In this document: one piece after another, positions 39,501-51,500 of the stretch
Layout: the number at the start of each line of letters is the position of its first letter
How positions within the stretch are numbered: position 1 is the stretch's first letter
Origin: Symsagittifera roscoffensis
Lineage: Eukaryota; Xenacoelomorpha; Acoela; Convolutidae
Direction: 5' to 3'
Length of the DNA stretch: 64,000 nt
NCBI RefSeq assembly: GCF_963678635.1
Contig: NW_026971149.1
Coordinates: 434,001 to 498,000 of the forward strand
Notes under the pieces: generated by a model
Databases searched by the model: none
The model's input: only the letters and a program-made list of their open reading frames with translations
What the model was told of the DNA's origin: nothing
Program-made: the position numbers and the translations under genes

Positions 39501-42500
39501 GCCATAAGTAAAAGGCCATAATGTAAAAGGCCTTTCCCCGCGGATGGACTCAACTACCTAATATGGGTTAATTTATGCCCAATTTTTCGTTTCATGTTCC
39601 TGGAGGCCATGGTGCTTCAAACGTTGTTGTACATGCTGCCCGCTTATAATAAAATAATAATATCAATTTCTGTGTTTTAGCTTTTCCATTTCTGTTTTTC
39701 CTTGAGTTAGTACTGCAGGTAACGAGAAGAGTTGTGTTAATTTTGAATGGATGTACGACTGTATATGTATTTTTTCAGTTGAGCATGTCTTTCTCTGTGC
39801 CTTGGGGCAGGTTTATGTTGTACTGCTGCACGAATGGCAGCTATGTTGAGTTTGGGGCCAGTGAGAGCTGGTCTGAGCGCTCTCCGCTGTGCCCTCCGTT
39901 GACGGAAGAAGAGCAAGAGGGCGGCTCCCTGATGTTCGTTGTGGTCGGCGTGGTGACGGCGCTACTGTTCTTGGTGGGAGTTGGAGCAGCCATTTTGAAA
40001 CAGAAGTAGACGTTGTTTACTGGACTTTGTTTTGGAAACTTTGAACTTTTAATTTTACTTTTAGTTGTTTAGCTGATTACTTTTAATTCATACTCGTACT
40101 TTTTCGCAGTGTTTTTCAAAAGATCAGTGGTGAGTGCTCATGCAATTTTTTCGTTTTAGATTTTTGGAGTTTGGGTAAAGTATGTCATTTATCGCTTAAC
40201 TGTTTTCATCGCTTCCGTGAATGATATGCATTAAATTGGTTCTTTTTGTCGCAATGTTAGCGACTAAATCTGCTTCTTCGCGTTTTAATTGGCTGAGAAA
40301 ATTTTCAGTTGTGAAATGAAACGCTCCCAAGTTTCTGGCGATATTTCTGCCAAGCGGAGAACACGCTCCGATATCACAAATGATGTAGTTGTTCCCGATG
40401 ATCTGCACGCCGTTGCGGAATTCGCCAAACGTCTTCCTGTAGTGACGACGATGGCTAGTTTCGACGGGTTGGATCGAGAACGGCCAGCTCTGCTGAAAGA
40501 TTTCATTGCGGCGGAGTACACCGATACTCATCGAAGGGTGTGTTTTTTTTTGAAGTATACTGTCATTCATGTACTCGTAGTTGCAGGGGCTTGTTGTATT
40601 TCTAGCGACTGCTTCGAGAACTCGTGAGCATTGAACGGACCAAGCGGAGTTTCAAAGTTATTGATGTCAGGCCTGAACCACTTGGAGCGATGACGTACAT
40701 GGGGCTTTTCCCGAAAGATTTGAAGACCTAGCCAGACTTCTTGCGTTATTGGGCACCCCTGGGATCGCGCGTCGCATCGCAGGCTTTCGGTTATCTTCTG
40801 GTTACAGAAGGAGAGAACTTTAACAGGCCCCACTGCGATTTTGAGGAGACGATCGACAACCTTATCACGTTGTATGGGGCGGGAAAGAAGATTTGGCTTT
40901 TCGTAAAGCCTGGAGAAGTCGCGAGGAGGCTTGAAAACGAAGGTGTTGATCCTGAAGGGCTGATGGGAGTTTTGCGAGGAGATATGACGTCATTTCATCA
41001 TTGCGTGCAGTGTGTTGGGGACACTGTGTATTTGCCTTATGGGTGGGTGCATTGTGTTCTCACTGTAAATAATATGTCAGGATGTTCTTCACTATTATCC
41101 ATCGGGCTGCAAGTCCCGTGGGATAGATATGGGGCTATTTGGAAGGCGGTGTCGAATACTTTGCCATTAGGGAAAGACAGAAGAGTGAAGACAAAGGATG
41201 GTCATGTCTATGTTGAGCTGGAGAAAAAGTAGACATTTAAGACATTTCAGCTGTGTGTAACTGTTTTTGGACCAAAATAAATATATATGATTTTTTTTTG
41301 TTTTGAAGGTAGGCAACAGATTTTGTTTTTTAGTCGTACATGATCGTGGTCTCCTAGTGGACCGACTTCTTGTCTGTTCGTCATTGGTGATATGATGATC
41401 AATAAGCCCAAAAATTTTGGATTTCCATCGATTCGTTAGACAAGGAGGAAAAACTTTTTTTTTCGTAATGCTTAAAGATGGGCAACAGGTTGTTTTTTTC
41501 AAGATCTTGGGAAGTTGGTGTCTGCTAGTGGACCGACTTCGTGCCTGTTCGTCATTGGTGATGTGATGATCAATAAGCCCAAAAATTTTGGAATTCCATC
41601 GAGTCGTTAGACAAGGAGGAAAAACTTTTTTATTCGTAATACTTAAACATGGGCAACCGGTTGTTTTTTCAAGATCTCGGGAAGTTGGTGTCTGCTAGAG
41701 GACCGACTTCGTGCCTGTTCTTCATTGGTGATGTGATGATCAATAAGCCCAAAAATTTTGGATTTCCATCGATTCGTTAGACAAGGAGGAAAATCTTTTT
41801 TATTCGTAATGCTTAAACATGGGCAACAGGTTGTTTTTTCAAGATGTCGGGAAGTTGGTGTCTGCTAGTGGACCGACTTCGTGCCTGTTCGTCATTGGTG
41901 ATGTGACGATCAATAAGCCCAAAAATTTTGGATTTCCATCGATTCGTTAGACAAGGAGGAAAAACTTTTTTATTCGTAATGCTTAAACATGGGCAACAGG
42001 TTGTTTTTTCAAGATCTCGGGAAGTTGGTGTCTGCTAGTGGACCGACTTCGTGCCTGTTCGTCATTGGTGATGTGATGATCAATAAGCCCAAAAATTTTG
42101 GATTTCCATCGATTCGTTGAACAAGGAGGAAAAACTTTTTTATTCGTAATGCTTAAACATGGGCAACAGGTTGTTTTTTCAAGATCTCGGGAAGTTGGTG
42201 TCTGCTAGTGGACCGACTTCGTGCCTGTTCGTCATTGGTGATGTGATGATCAATAAGCCCAAAAATTTTGGATTTCCATCGATTCGTTAGACAAGGAGGA
42301 AAAACTTTTTTATTCGTAATGCTTAAACATGGGCAACAGGTTGTTTTTTCAAGATCTCGGGAAGTTGGTGTCTGCTAGTGGACCGACTTCGTCCCTGTTC
42401 GTCATTGGTGATGTGATGATCAATAAGCCCAAAAATTTTGGATTTCCATCGAGTCGTTAGACAAGGAGGAAAAACTTTTTTATTCGTAATGCTTAAACAT

Positions 42501-45500
42501 GGGCAACAGGTTGTTTTTTCAAGATCTCGGGAAGTTGGTGTCTGCTAGTGGACCGACTTCGTGCCTGTTCGTCATTGGTGATGTGATGATCAATAAGCCC
42601 AAAAATTTTGGATTTCCATCGATTCGTTAGACAAGGAGGAAAAACTTTTTTTTTCGTAATGCTTAAACATGGGCAACAGGTTGTTTTTTCAAGATCTCGG
42701 GAAGTTGGTGTCTGCTAGTGGACCGACTTCGTGCCTGTTCGTCATTGGTGGTCTAATGATCAATGACAGTGCCGCAAAGCTGTTTAAACATATATGAAGA
42801 CTTTGATGTCACTTTTTCGGAAGATGTCGTAGATGATGTTAAAAACTGAATGTTCTTGTAATTTATCGAGTCCACATCCTATCTTGGGAAGTGCGATTTG
42901 TTTGATGCCTTATTCGATTAGCTGTTTCTTCATGCAGCGTAGGCTGCGTGTCAGGTCATAGTAAGACGGTTTTTTGAAATATTGCGATTTTGTCACTAAG
43001 TTGAAGATTGATTTGTTCTGAGAAGGATTGTGCATTGATACTGAGGCTCCGACTTGTGGTGTTTCGATCGACTTCAACGTGGGCTGTAAAGTTGGGTAGG
43101 CATCGCAAATTTGCTGTGCTATTTCCTTGCTCATCTGGAAGTCACTAGAGACACAATGAGCGATGGAGCCTGGGAAATGCATCAGGTCTCCTGTGCCAAA
43201 CATGATATTTGGTTCTTGAATAGAATTCATTGAGTCTTTGCTGCTGTCAGCTCCCTCGTTTGAACTCGTTGCCTGTTTTGTGCGTTTAAGGCTGCTTTTT
43301 AGGATGCTCTTCTTTTGTTCCCTATGAGGGAATAATTCATTTGCCTCAGCTGCTTGTTGTCGTATTTTTGCCTGATTTTCTTTCCGTGTAGATTTTGGGC
43401 TAAAGTTAACCGGAGCGACTTCGTGTCCATCTACTGTTCGCAGACTATATTTGCGAGGGTGCTTCTCCCGATGTGGTATTGGGTGGTATCGTACGTCGTT
43501 GCTGAATCGAGTTTGTCCATAAATCCTGTCACGTGCTATGGCTGCTGCTTTGCGTCTCGTTCGCGGTGGTTCTTGTAAGGGTTGTTCCTCGGCAGTTTCG
43601 TCGCGTCCTTGTGCAACTCCACCTGTTTCTGCCGCTCCTGCTCCGTCCATGTGATCTTCTCCTAGGGGTGTGTCCTGTTGCTCAAGCCCTCGTGGATTGA
43701 TTGGATCCAGTTCGGTGTCAGGTGGAGATGACGGTCTTGGTGGCACTATTTGCACTGGTGGCTCACGTGGTGGCGGTGCTGGTGGCGCCGGTGGCAGTGG
43801 TGCCATAACTACTGCAGGGGGTGGCACTGGTGCCAGTGGTCCTCCTATTGGTATTGATAAGCGGATGGTAGTCGGAGTTGCTTCTTGGATTTCGCTGTCG
43901 TGTTGCGGTTGAACGTCGTCAAGCAGTCTAGGTAGATAGTCATCAAATAGTCCTGGCTCACTGCGGTACTTGCTTAGTGACGGATCTACCACGAATTGAG
44001 CCTCATCAATTGGGTCAATGTCTTCTGGTTGATGCTGTGGTCGAATCGATCGGAGTCGAAATCTGTGGACACTCTGTGTGTGGTTGGTTCCGACTTTCCG
44101 TACTATGTAATTGCTGTTAGTTAGAACTTTTTCCACTCTGTACAAGGGGAGCCACACTTGGAGTGACTTATTCCGGGTATCAGACTGATTTGTTAGAAGA
44201 GGGTTGAGGAGGAGACAGAACGAGTGAAGTACTAGCGGTTGGGCTAGTGCTTTCTGGTCGTAGTATCCCCGGTATCTGTGATATGATGACACGATGTTGT
44301 TTTTAGTCTCTTTGTATTTTTCGAGCATCGCGTCTTGTAACGCGGTTACAAAGTCAGCATTAGCCGTAGCAATTTCCAATGCTTTGGTCGAAAATCTGAG
44401 ATCAAGCGGTTTGGTAGGCTCTCTTCCATGAAAAATGGTGCTCGGACAACATCCGATGGACGAGTAGTATGACGTATTGTGTATGAATGTCCCAAGGGGT
44501 ACATAACGGTGCCAATCGGTCCATTGGGCGTCAATATTAAGTTTGAGGATCCTTTTCAGTGCCCCATGGGATCTTTCCACCAGTCCGATGGTTTGTGGGT
44601 GTTTCAGCGTTGCATGTCCAATTTTGATGTTTAGAAGGCCTGTGAGTTCGTGGATTAACTTAGAGGTAAATACACTTCCTAGGTCCGACAGTATCCTTTT
44701 TGGTACATAACTGTGCATGAAAAACATCTTCGTTAGTTCTCTTGCCACCGTATCAGCGCTTGCGTTCGTCATTGGTGCTGCGAACAGGTATTTTGAAAAA
44801 ACGTCGATTCCAGTTAGAACAAACTTGTACACCGGTGACTTTAGCGGTCCGACTATATCGATCTGCATCATGTCACCAGGGTATGATTGTAACGAGGAAA
44901 GTGGTTGAAGTGGTGGTGTTTGATGTTTACTCGAAGCATTTTTAAGCTGCGGGCACAATAAACAGTTTTTGACTGTGTTGACCAGAAACTCCGAGAATCC
45001 GGGAAAATAGAATCTCCTTCTGAATTACTCTGTGGTTCGTGTCATGCCAATATGTCCTCCTGTCATCGAATTATGGACTCTGTATAGGGCTTCGTTCCAC
45101 ATGTGTTTTGGTACACAGAACTGTTTATGTTTGATTTTACCAGTATCGTCGTAGAAGTTGCGGAGAAGGACTTCGTCTTCAATGGCAAGTCGATTGAATT
45201 GCTTTGCGTACTTCTTTAGCCTGGTATTTGCATACGTAAGATCTGGTATTTCGCCTGTTCTTATCCACTTCTTTACTTCTTCGATATCAGTATCTTGTTG
45301 TTGTTCCTTTTTTCTGTCAATTGGCTCATTTTTGGAGTCTAGTTCAATATGGTTCTCTGCTGGATCTGGATACTCTATCGCATTCATCATGGGCCTCTTT
45401 AACATGACAAGCGCCTTAGGCTCTATTGTTCCTTGACGATCGCATGTTGTTTGTTTGTCGAGGTATGCTTGGTAAAGTCCTAATCTTTGCAGGTTTGCTA

Positions 45501-48500
45501 CTAGAGCTTCATCGACCTGTTCTGTTTCAGAAAATGCCTCATCGATAGCTTGAACCAGGTTAAGCGATGCGTCGGGTACTCTTGCTGTTGTGTCAACATA
45601 AATTTCCCTGACTGGTATTTTGTCTGTCAGTTTTAGTGAGAGAGACGCCGATGCATCCGTTTGCATCCTGGACAAGAAGTCTGCTGCGTAGTTTGCGGTT
45701 CCTGGGATGTGGGCGATTATGATGTTGAAAGACAGGACTCGGTCCAGGAAATTCCACACTGATGGCGGTATGGATTTCACCTGAAAGAATTGCGTCAGAC
45801 TTCTATTATCTGTTAATACAATCACTGGTTTGACTGATCCCCAGATGTAGTGCGAGAAATGATCAAGTGCGAAATACAAGGCTAGGAATTCTTTGTAGTA
45901 GATTAAAAATTTCAGCTGTGCTGTATTGAATAGCCGGGAACCAAATGAAACGGGTGCGTACGTCTTGATTTCTTCGTTTTTCTCATTTTTGACGTAGTCT
46001 TCGACCATTAACACGAATTCAGTCCCGTGGTAGCTGGCATCGCAAAGTATGACATACTGCAGTCCTGGCTTGGGTAGTCTGAGTGTCAACGTGGTCGCTT
46101 GTATTAAGTCGGCTTTGAGAATTTCAAGGTTTTTATGGTGATCTTCAGTTATTTCAAAGTCGATCTGCTTCTTCAGCAGCTTATAGAATGGTATTAGTTT
46201 TTCACCAAGACTCGGCATGTAGTTCCTAAAAAACTGCACAAACCCGATGAGTCTTTTTACTTGTTTCACTGTTCTTGGCATTTTTATTTTGCTTAGAAAT
46301 GCAGAAATTTTTGCTTCCTCTGGCGTAACTCCTTGTGGTGTTACTACATTTCCTAGGAATTTCATTCTTTGTGTTCCTATTTCGCATTTCTTAGGTGAAG
46401 GTTTTAAGCCTGATTTTCGGATGCATTCGAATATTTTCTTTAACGTGGGTATTAGTTCCTCATAATTATTCACCGCACTTCCTATATCATCCATGAATTG
46501 TGTGCACAAGTCGGCTGCTAGGCATGGATCGAGGTAGTGGCGGATGAATGAACTGAATCCCGTGACAGATTTACTTAGGCCTTGGGCTAGGCATTTGCAG
46601 GCGTACGTCCGCGAACCGAAGTTAAATGCCAAAGGTTGGACCGAAAGGTCATCTGCCATTTGCACACAATGTTATGCTTGTGAGCAGTCCAATTTCGTAA
46701 ACAAACTCTTTCCGGCAAAGTGGTTTGATGCATCGGTCATGTTTGATATTGGAAAATTGCTATTTATATAGTCCGTTTTGATTGAATGGTTGATACGCCG
46801 GAGGTCAATCAACATCCGCAATTTTCCAGATGGCTTTCTATGTGCAAACAACAGACTACTGTATTTAGAATGTGACAGTGTGGTTATGAGTCCAAAGTAG
46901 TGCATCAGAGCTAGTTCAACCGTCAGTTCATTCCTTAGTTGAATGGGCGTGGGTGGTCCTTCAGTGTACAGTGGGCGTTGATGTTCGGGTGTCAACTTGA
47001 TCTTTAGGTCGGAATTATAACCCACGTCAAATCTGTGTTTGGCAAATATGTCCGCATATTCGATCAGCAAATGTTCTACTTCTGACCTTTGGTCATTTGT
47101 CAACACTGAATTCTCTCACTGAAAGTTACTCAAAAAGGTCATCCGGTCCTGAATGTTATTATTTGGTTCTATTTTCTCAAGACCTTGAAAGTAGAGGATT
47201 TGGTCGTAAATTTCCCTTTGGATACTGGGAAGTGATTCCGGGTTAGGGCACGTTTCGGGCGTCGGGAACCAAAATTTCTCGTATTCAGGTGGTGGTCTTT
47301 GTTCTGATCCTATTGAAGGGCTTGTTTTCTGCGATATTATTTCGTGAATTCCGAGTTCGACATTATCCGGCTGGTTCATTTTCGCTAATGCCAAAGTTTG
47401 CGGCTCGATCTGAATTAAATTTTCGTATTCGGTTAGCGTGAGTATCGAAAATTTTCCGATTTCGGTTTTTATGGGCAACGTTAAGTTATGATCCGTCATA
47501 TTAAATGCTGTGACGTAAACGATATTGTTTTTGTTAACTTCATTTATTGATGAGCTTACTGCCAATTCGCACTTTTCTTCTAGTTCTTGTGATGGAACTA
47601 CGATTCCCGTCGTTCTTTCCATGTCAGTCGAAATATCTTGCAGTTGGCATTCGATTATGATTGTTTGATGAGGTGCAATCATTTGTTTCTTAGTGAGAAC
47701 AAGAGGGAATTTTTTCACTCGGTTGGTGCGTCTACGTGCATTAGCGGGTTTAATTTCGTTGATTTGGAGTGACAAACCTGGAAAGTGAAGTAGATTGTAT
47801 TTTGAGCAGACATGTATATGGTGTTTTTTAAAGAAAGGGTTTCCCAGGATCGTTACTTCAGTTTCAATTGACACCAGTTGGCCTCCTGCCATTCGCACTT
47901 GCTTGAGGCTTGATTTTGCTGTTTTATAGGGTGCGAATAGTGTTTTTTCGTTTTTAATTTCATCGAATGTTTGTTTCGAAATTACGTTTGCACATGCTCC
48001 TGTGTCAATCAGTACTCTTCTTTGGAGGCTTGGCGCTAATCTTATTTTCATATAAGTTAGCACTGTTCCTTCGGTTGGGATGACTGCATACAGATCAATA
48101 ATTTCATCGTCTTGTACGTCTTGAATATTTGATTTGCGTGATTTTCGCGATTTACGTGATTTTTGTGATTTAGATGATTTGACTGACTGACTTTGTGGCT
48201 GAATTAGTTTTTTGGTTCCATTTGGAACGGGAAATTCTGTTGCTGCTGTCCCTGTGGCTTGGGTTTGTGCCAACATTGGCTTATGGTATGGCCAAACTTC
48301 CCGCAGTGATCACAGAACTTTGATTCAGTGCGAACTGCTGCTGTATTTGGGTTTTGGGTGTGCACCTGCTGCATCATTGGTTGTGCAGCTTGTTGTGGCT
48401 GCATAGCTATCGCTTGCTGCTGTTGATTTTGTTGACCCTGGGGGTACATCTGGTTTGGATGATATTGGGCATTCTGTTGTGTTTGAGGGTAGTTCTGGTT

Positions 48501-51500
48501 TTGTTGGAAGTAGGGGTTCGAATGCATTCCAGGGATCTGTTGGGGGAACTGGAACATTTGTGGGGGGTACTGCATATTTTGAAACCCGGAGAAACCTTGG
48601 TTTCCGTATCCCCCATCATTTCTCTGCTGTCCGTTCTTTTTTCCTTTACCAAATCTACCCCTTCTTTGATTGTATCCTTGTTGCCCATTCCCTTGATATC
48701 CATTCCCTTGATTAGGGCCAGAAGTATTGCCCTGATCTGAGCCATTTCTAGTTCCTTGGCTTTGTGCATTGTTTCCTTGGTTTTGTTGTTGGGCTTGATG
48801 ATTATTCCCACCAGTGTTTTGGCTATTCAGTTGAGAGCTCTGCTGTGTTTCCGTTGTCACCTTGAGGTCGTGACTGGATCATTTTTCTCTGATTCGCTAG
48901 CTCACTACGGACTTCATTGAGTTGTTTCTCAATCTGTTCCTGGGCTGTTGTTAGTTTTGACAACGCACTGATTAGGTTGTGGGAAACTGTATCTCCAATT
49001 TCATTGAAACTATCTTCTGGGTAATCCTCATTACGACAGACGTCTCTTATTGTCTTGTACTGTTGTCGCAGCTGGTTGTTCCATCATCTTCGAACGGAGC
49101 CAGTTGGGCATGCCTTTTATAAAAATGCGTTTAATCTGGTTGTTCCTATGATCATTTTCTGCATCAAGTCGTTCTTGACGTTGCGCCGTCTCTCCGTGGA
49201 AGCGCGCTGCGTCTGCATCAGCTGCAGCGCCTACTAGTGCCGCATCGAGTGGGACAACGGCAGGTAGATCCGGTGTCGGGTAGGCTCGTTGTGCCTTTTT
49301 TGTGAGGTTTACCAGGAAATTCTCTGGTGAGTCTCGCTTGATATCAAACTTTGATTGTTCAAGTTTTAGCACGTGGACCTCTTGCAATTGAGGGTTGCAA
49401 AAATGGTCGCGTAGTGCCGCTAGACTAAGAGGTACGTCGACTCTTGTTAGTGCTGGCAGTGTTTGGTAGAATCGCAGAGCGCTATCTCGCAGGTGCAACT
49501 GTAGAAAATTCGCTTGCTGAGCATTTGCGATTCCCGCAACTCCAACGTATCCTTGGAAGAGCTGTTCGAATTGGGCGAAATCTTCGTTATCGCTTCCGCC
49601 AAATGGTTCGACTGAGATTTGAGCGTGCGCCATCTTATCACAGTTATATGATTGTCAAGTCTGATTCAAAATTGATTTCAGATGAATCAGTTGCTATTAT
49701 ATAGTGGAAACAATTAATGCCTAGAGGGTACTTAAAATTTAATGACGTAATTATCGTCTTTGAGAAAATATATAGAGTAGCTCGTACTATGATTAGTTAC
49801 GAGTAGGAGTTAATTAACTCTTGTTTCTATATTTTAAACTATCTACCTTTTAAGTTAACTTGTCTTGCGGCTTTAATATTATTCCACTATATTTTTTTTG
49901 AAATTTGGTTAGGATTTAAGCACTGGATAGGTTTTCAGGCGGTTCTCATGGATGATTTCAAATGACTAGTTTCAAATGAGCACTCATCAATTTTACTTTA
50001 AGCACCGAGAGTTTTAAGTTTCAACTAACTGTTTTTGTACACTGTATCGCTTTCCTGGAGAAGTGTAGTAGTTGTCATCAACACAAAACAGTTGAAGTTT
50101 CCTTTTGCCCCTTGCTGTTGTCTCTCACTGGCTGAAGTCAGTTTTTGTTTTTGCCCCTCTTTTTTGCTGTTTGAGCAAGTTACTGCCGTGATCTTCTTTT
50201 CAGCTTTGTGGCTTTTGGAGTCGTCTTGTGTTGGATGTCGTCTTGTTTTCACTCTTAATTTGCAATCAGCTTCAGCTTGTCTTGAAAGGTTGGTAACATC
50301 ATCCCACTCATAGTCGCCATGTTATATTGCGTGTCTTGCTATGATAATTAATGATTGGACATGAGGAATTGTGTTCTAGAGTAATAAAGGGATGCGCGGT
50401 CTAGGCTCAATATCTTCGACTCAGGGATGTGCTTCGTGATGTCTACCCCCTTCTCTAGAGTCTAAGCTGTTTTGAGTTATAAGAGTGAGGATTGATCTTT
50501 TAATTACTATCTTTTCGCTGCTTTACTGTAATGGCTCTCTCTCAATTAATGATTCAATTACATTATAATTGATTGTTTGCATTAAGTAAATATTGGTTTA
50601 ATACTTTGTCATTGACATATAATGGCATTGATATTTAAGTCTAATTCGCACCAATTATTGTAATTAATAATGAATAACTAACATAGGCGTGAAGCACTAT
50701 GTGACAGCCATCGTTAACTATCGTCTTGCGCTTCTCGAAACAGCCTTCGCAGTCAATGCATAGGGCCCGACAGTGTTGACGCAGGTACTCCTCGTAATAC
50801 CCGGCACGGACTTCTTGCTTCAGTCGGTGATAGCCACCTCGATGGCTCAACGTGACCTCTTGAACCTCTTACAAGGTCAAATAAACTTCCCGGTTGCGTA
50901 AAACGATCTTGCCGACCTACTTAATTTTTTCCCACCGCAACGTAAACTTGGAAACTTTCTGGTGGAAAGCTTCCCGCCGCGCCTCATTTAAACGACTATT
51001 GTGGCATGCAAAGATTTATTTATACGCTCTACAGTCCATATTGGTAAATATGACTGAAGGGAGCACGATAGTGGAGCTAATGAGTAGTACGTACCTGGTA
51101 GTAGTACGTAATGAGTAGTACGTTTAGTCAACAAGATACTGTATGTTCAATCATTCATTTTAGTAGGAGACTAGTGGCATAGTATTATTTCAGTTTTGAA
51201 GGTAGACTTTGTGCAGATCAATTGATGTCTTTATATACCTTTTTGAGCAGTGATTTAGTTATTTATAAGGCTGATAGCATGTATAGAACAAATTATGGTT
51301 AAAGTCTTATCAGATTTGTAGAACATTTCCGCTAGCTTATGTTTTCTTATCTAAAAATTTCTATGATGGTCACTTTTCCCCAAAATTCAAAAAAAAACAG
51401 CCAAAAACATTTTGATTTTGTTTCTATACCGTTTTCGTTTTTTTTCAAATTCATGATTGTAAAAAATTTTAGATTAAGTTATGCATTTCGAACAAAAAAC

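Larger units (their letters stand above)
42784..48276 (-). pseudogene. pol: Pro-Pol of the second element with C-terminal macrodomain (four in-frame stops)
   Basis: One frame runs from 48276 to 42784 with stops at 47118-47116 (TGA), 46674-46672 (TAA), 45027-45025 (TAA) and 42912-42910 (TAA). Protease has DTGA (Asp codon 48006-48004). RT has FMDD (46497-46486). RNase H starts with the CDAS motif, and the integrase has HHCC followed by Asp near 44863, Asp near 44689 and Glu at 44578-44576, the last pair spaced by 35 residues. The second stop falls inside the conserved SQA-Tyr region of RT, and the third inside the integrase zinc finger. After integrase comes a Pro-rich linker (PPAPPAPPPREPP), then a macrodomain (see separate entry). 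The stops look like point mutations in an otherwise conserved frame, so the copy is probably dead; readthrough is less likely with four. The frame is entered from gag by a -1 shift. Confidence 0.8.
35490..51099 (-). mobile_element. 15.6-kb LTR retroelement with macrodomain and antisense cargo genes
   Basis: Two 395-bp direct repeats (35490-35884 and 50705-51099), differing at about four positions, bound a minus-strand element. In its own orientation it runs: leader, gag (49633-48204), pro-pol (48276-42784) with RT, RNase H, integrase and a C-terminal macrodomain, a 170-bp satellite array, two antisense host-like genes, a 48-bp minisatellite, and env (38229-35978). It lies in intron 1 of sideroflexin in the same direction. 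Terminal repeats of ~99% identity indicate a fairly recent insertion, yet gag, pol and env carry stops or frame breaks. The repeats do not end in TG...CA and I find no target duplication, so the exact borders are uncertain. PR-RT-RH-IN order makes it Ty3/gypsy-type. Confidence 0.85.

Noticed and set aside
39112..39553. Long repetitive frames of 110-135 codons on both strands
   Set aside because: They are produced by the 48-bp minisatellite, whose period is a multiple of three. No start context, domain or composition argues for a protein.
40538..40586. 49-bp intron ending at GTTGCAG in the JmjC-like gene
   Set aside because: Splicing there gives the wrong frame for exon 2 and a stop soon after; the AG at 40605 keeps the frame.
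41167..41502. 111-codon minus-strand frame
   Set aside because: It lies across the end of the JmjC-like gene and the first satellite units; it has no domain and shadows the plus-strand gene.
41307..42775. CRISPR-like array
   Set aside because: The units are contiguous 170-bp tandem repeats with no unique spacers, in a eukaryotic genome.
47116..47118. Programmed readthrough of the TGA between protease and RT
   Set aside because: Three further stops in the same frame, two inside conserved catalytic regions, make mutation the simpler explanation.
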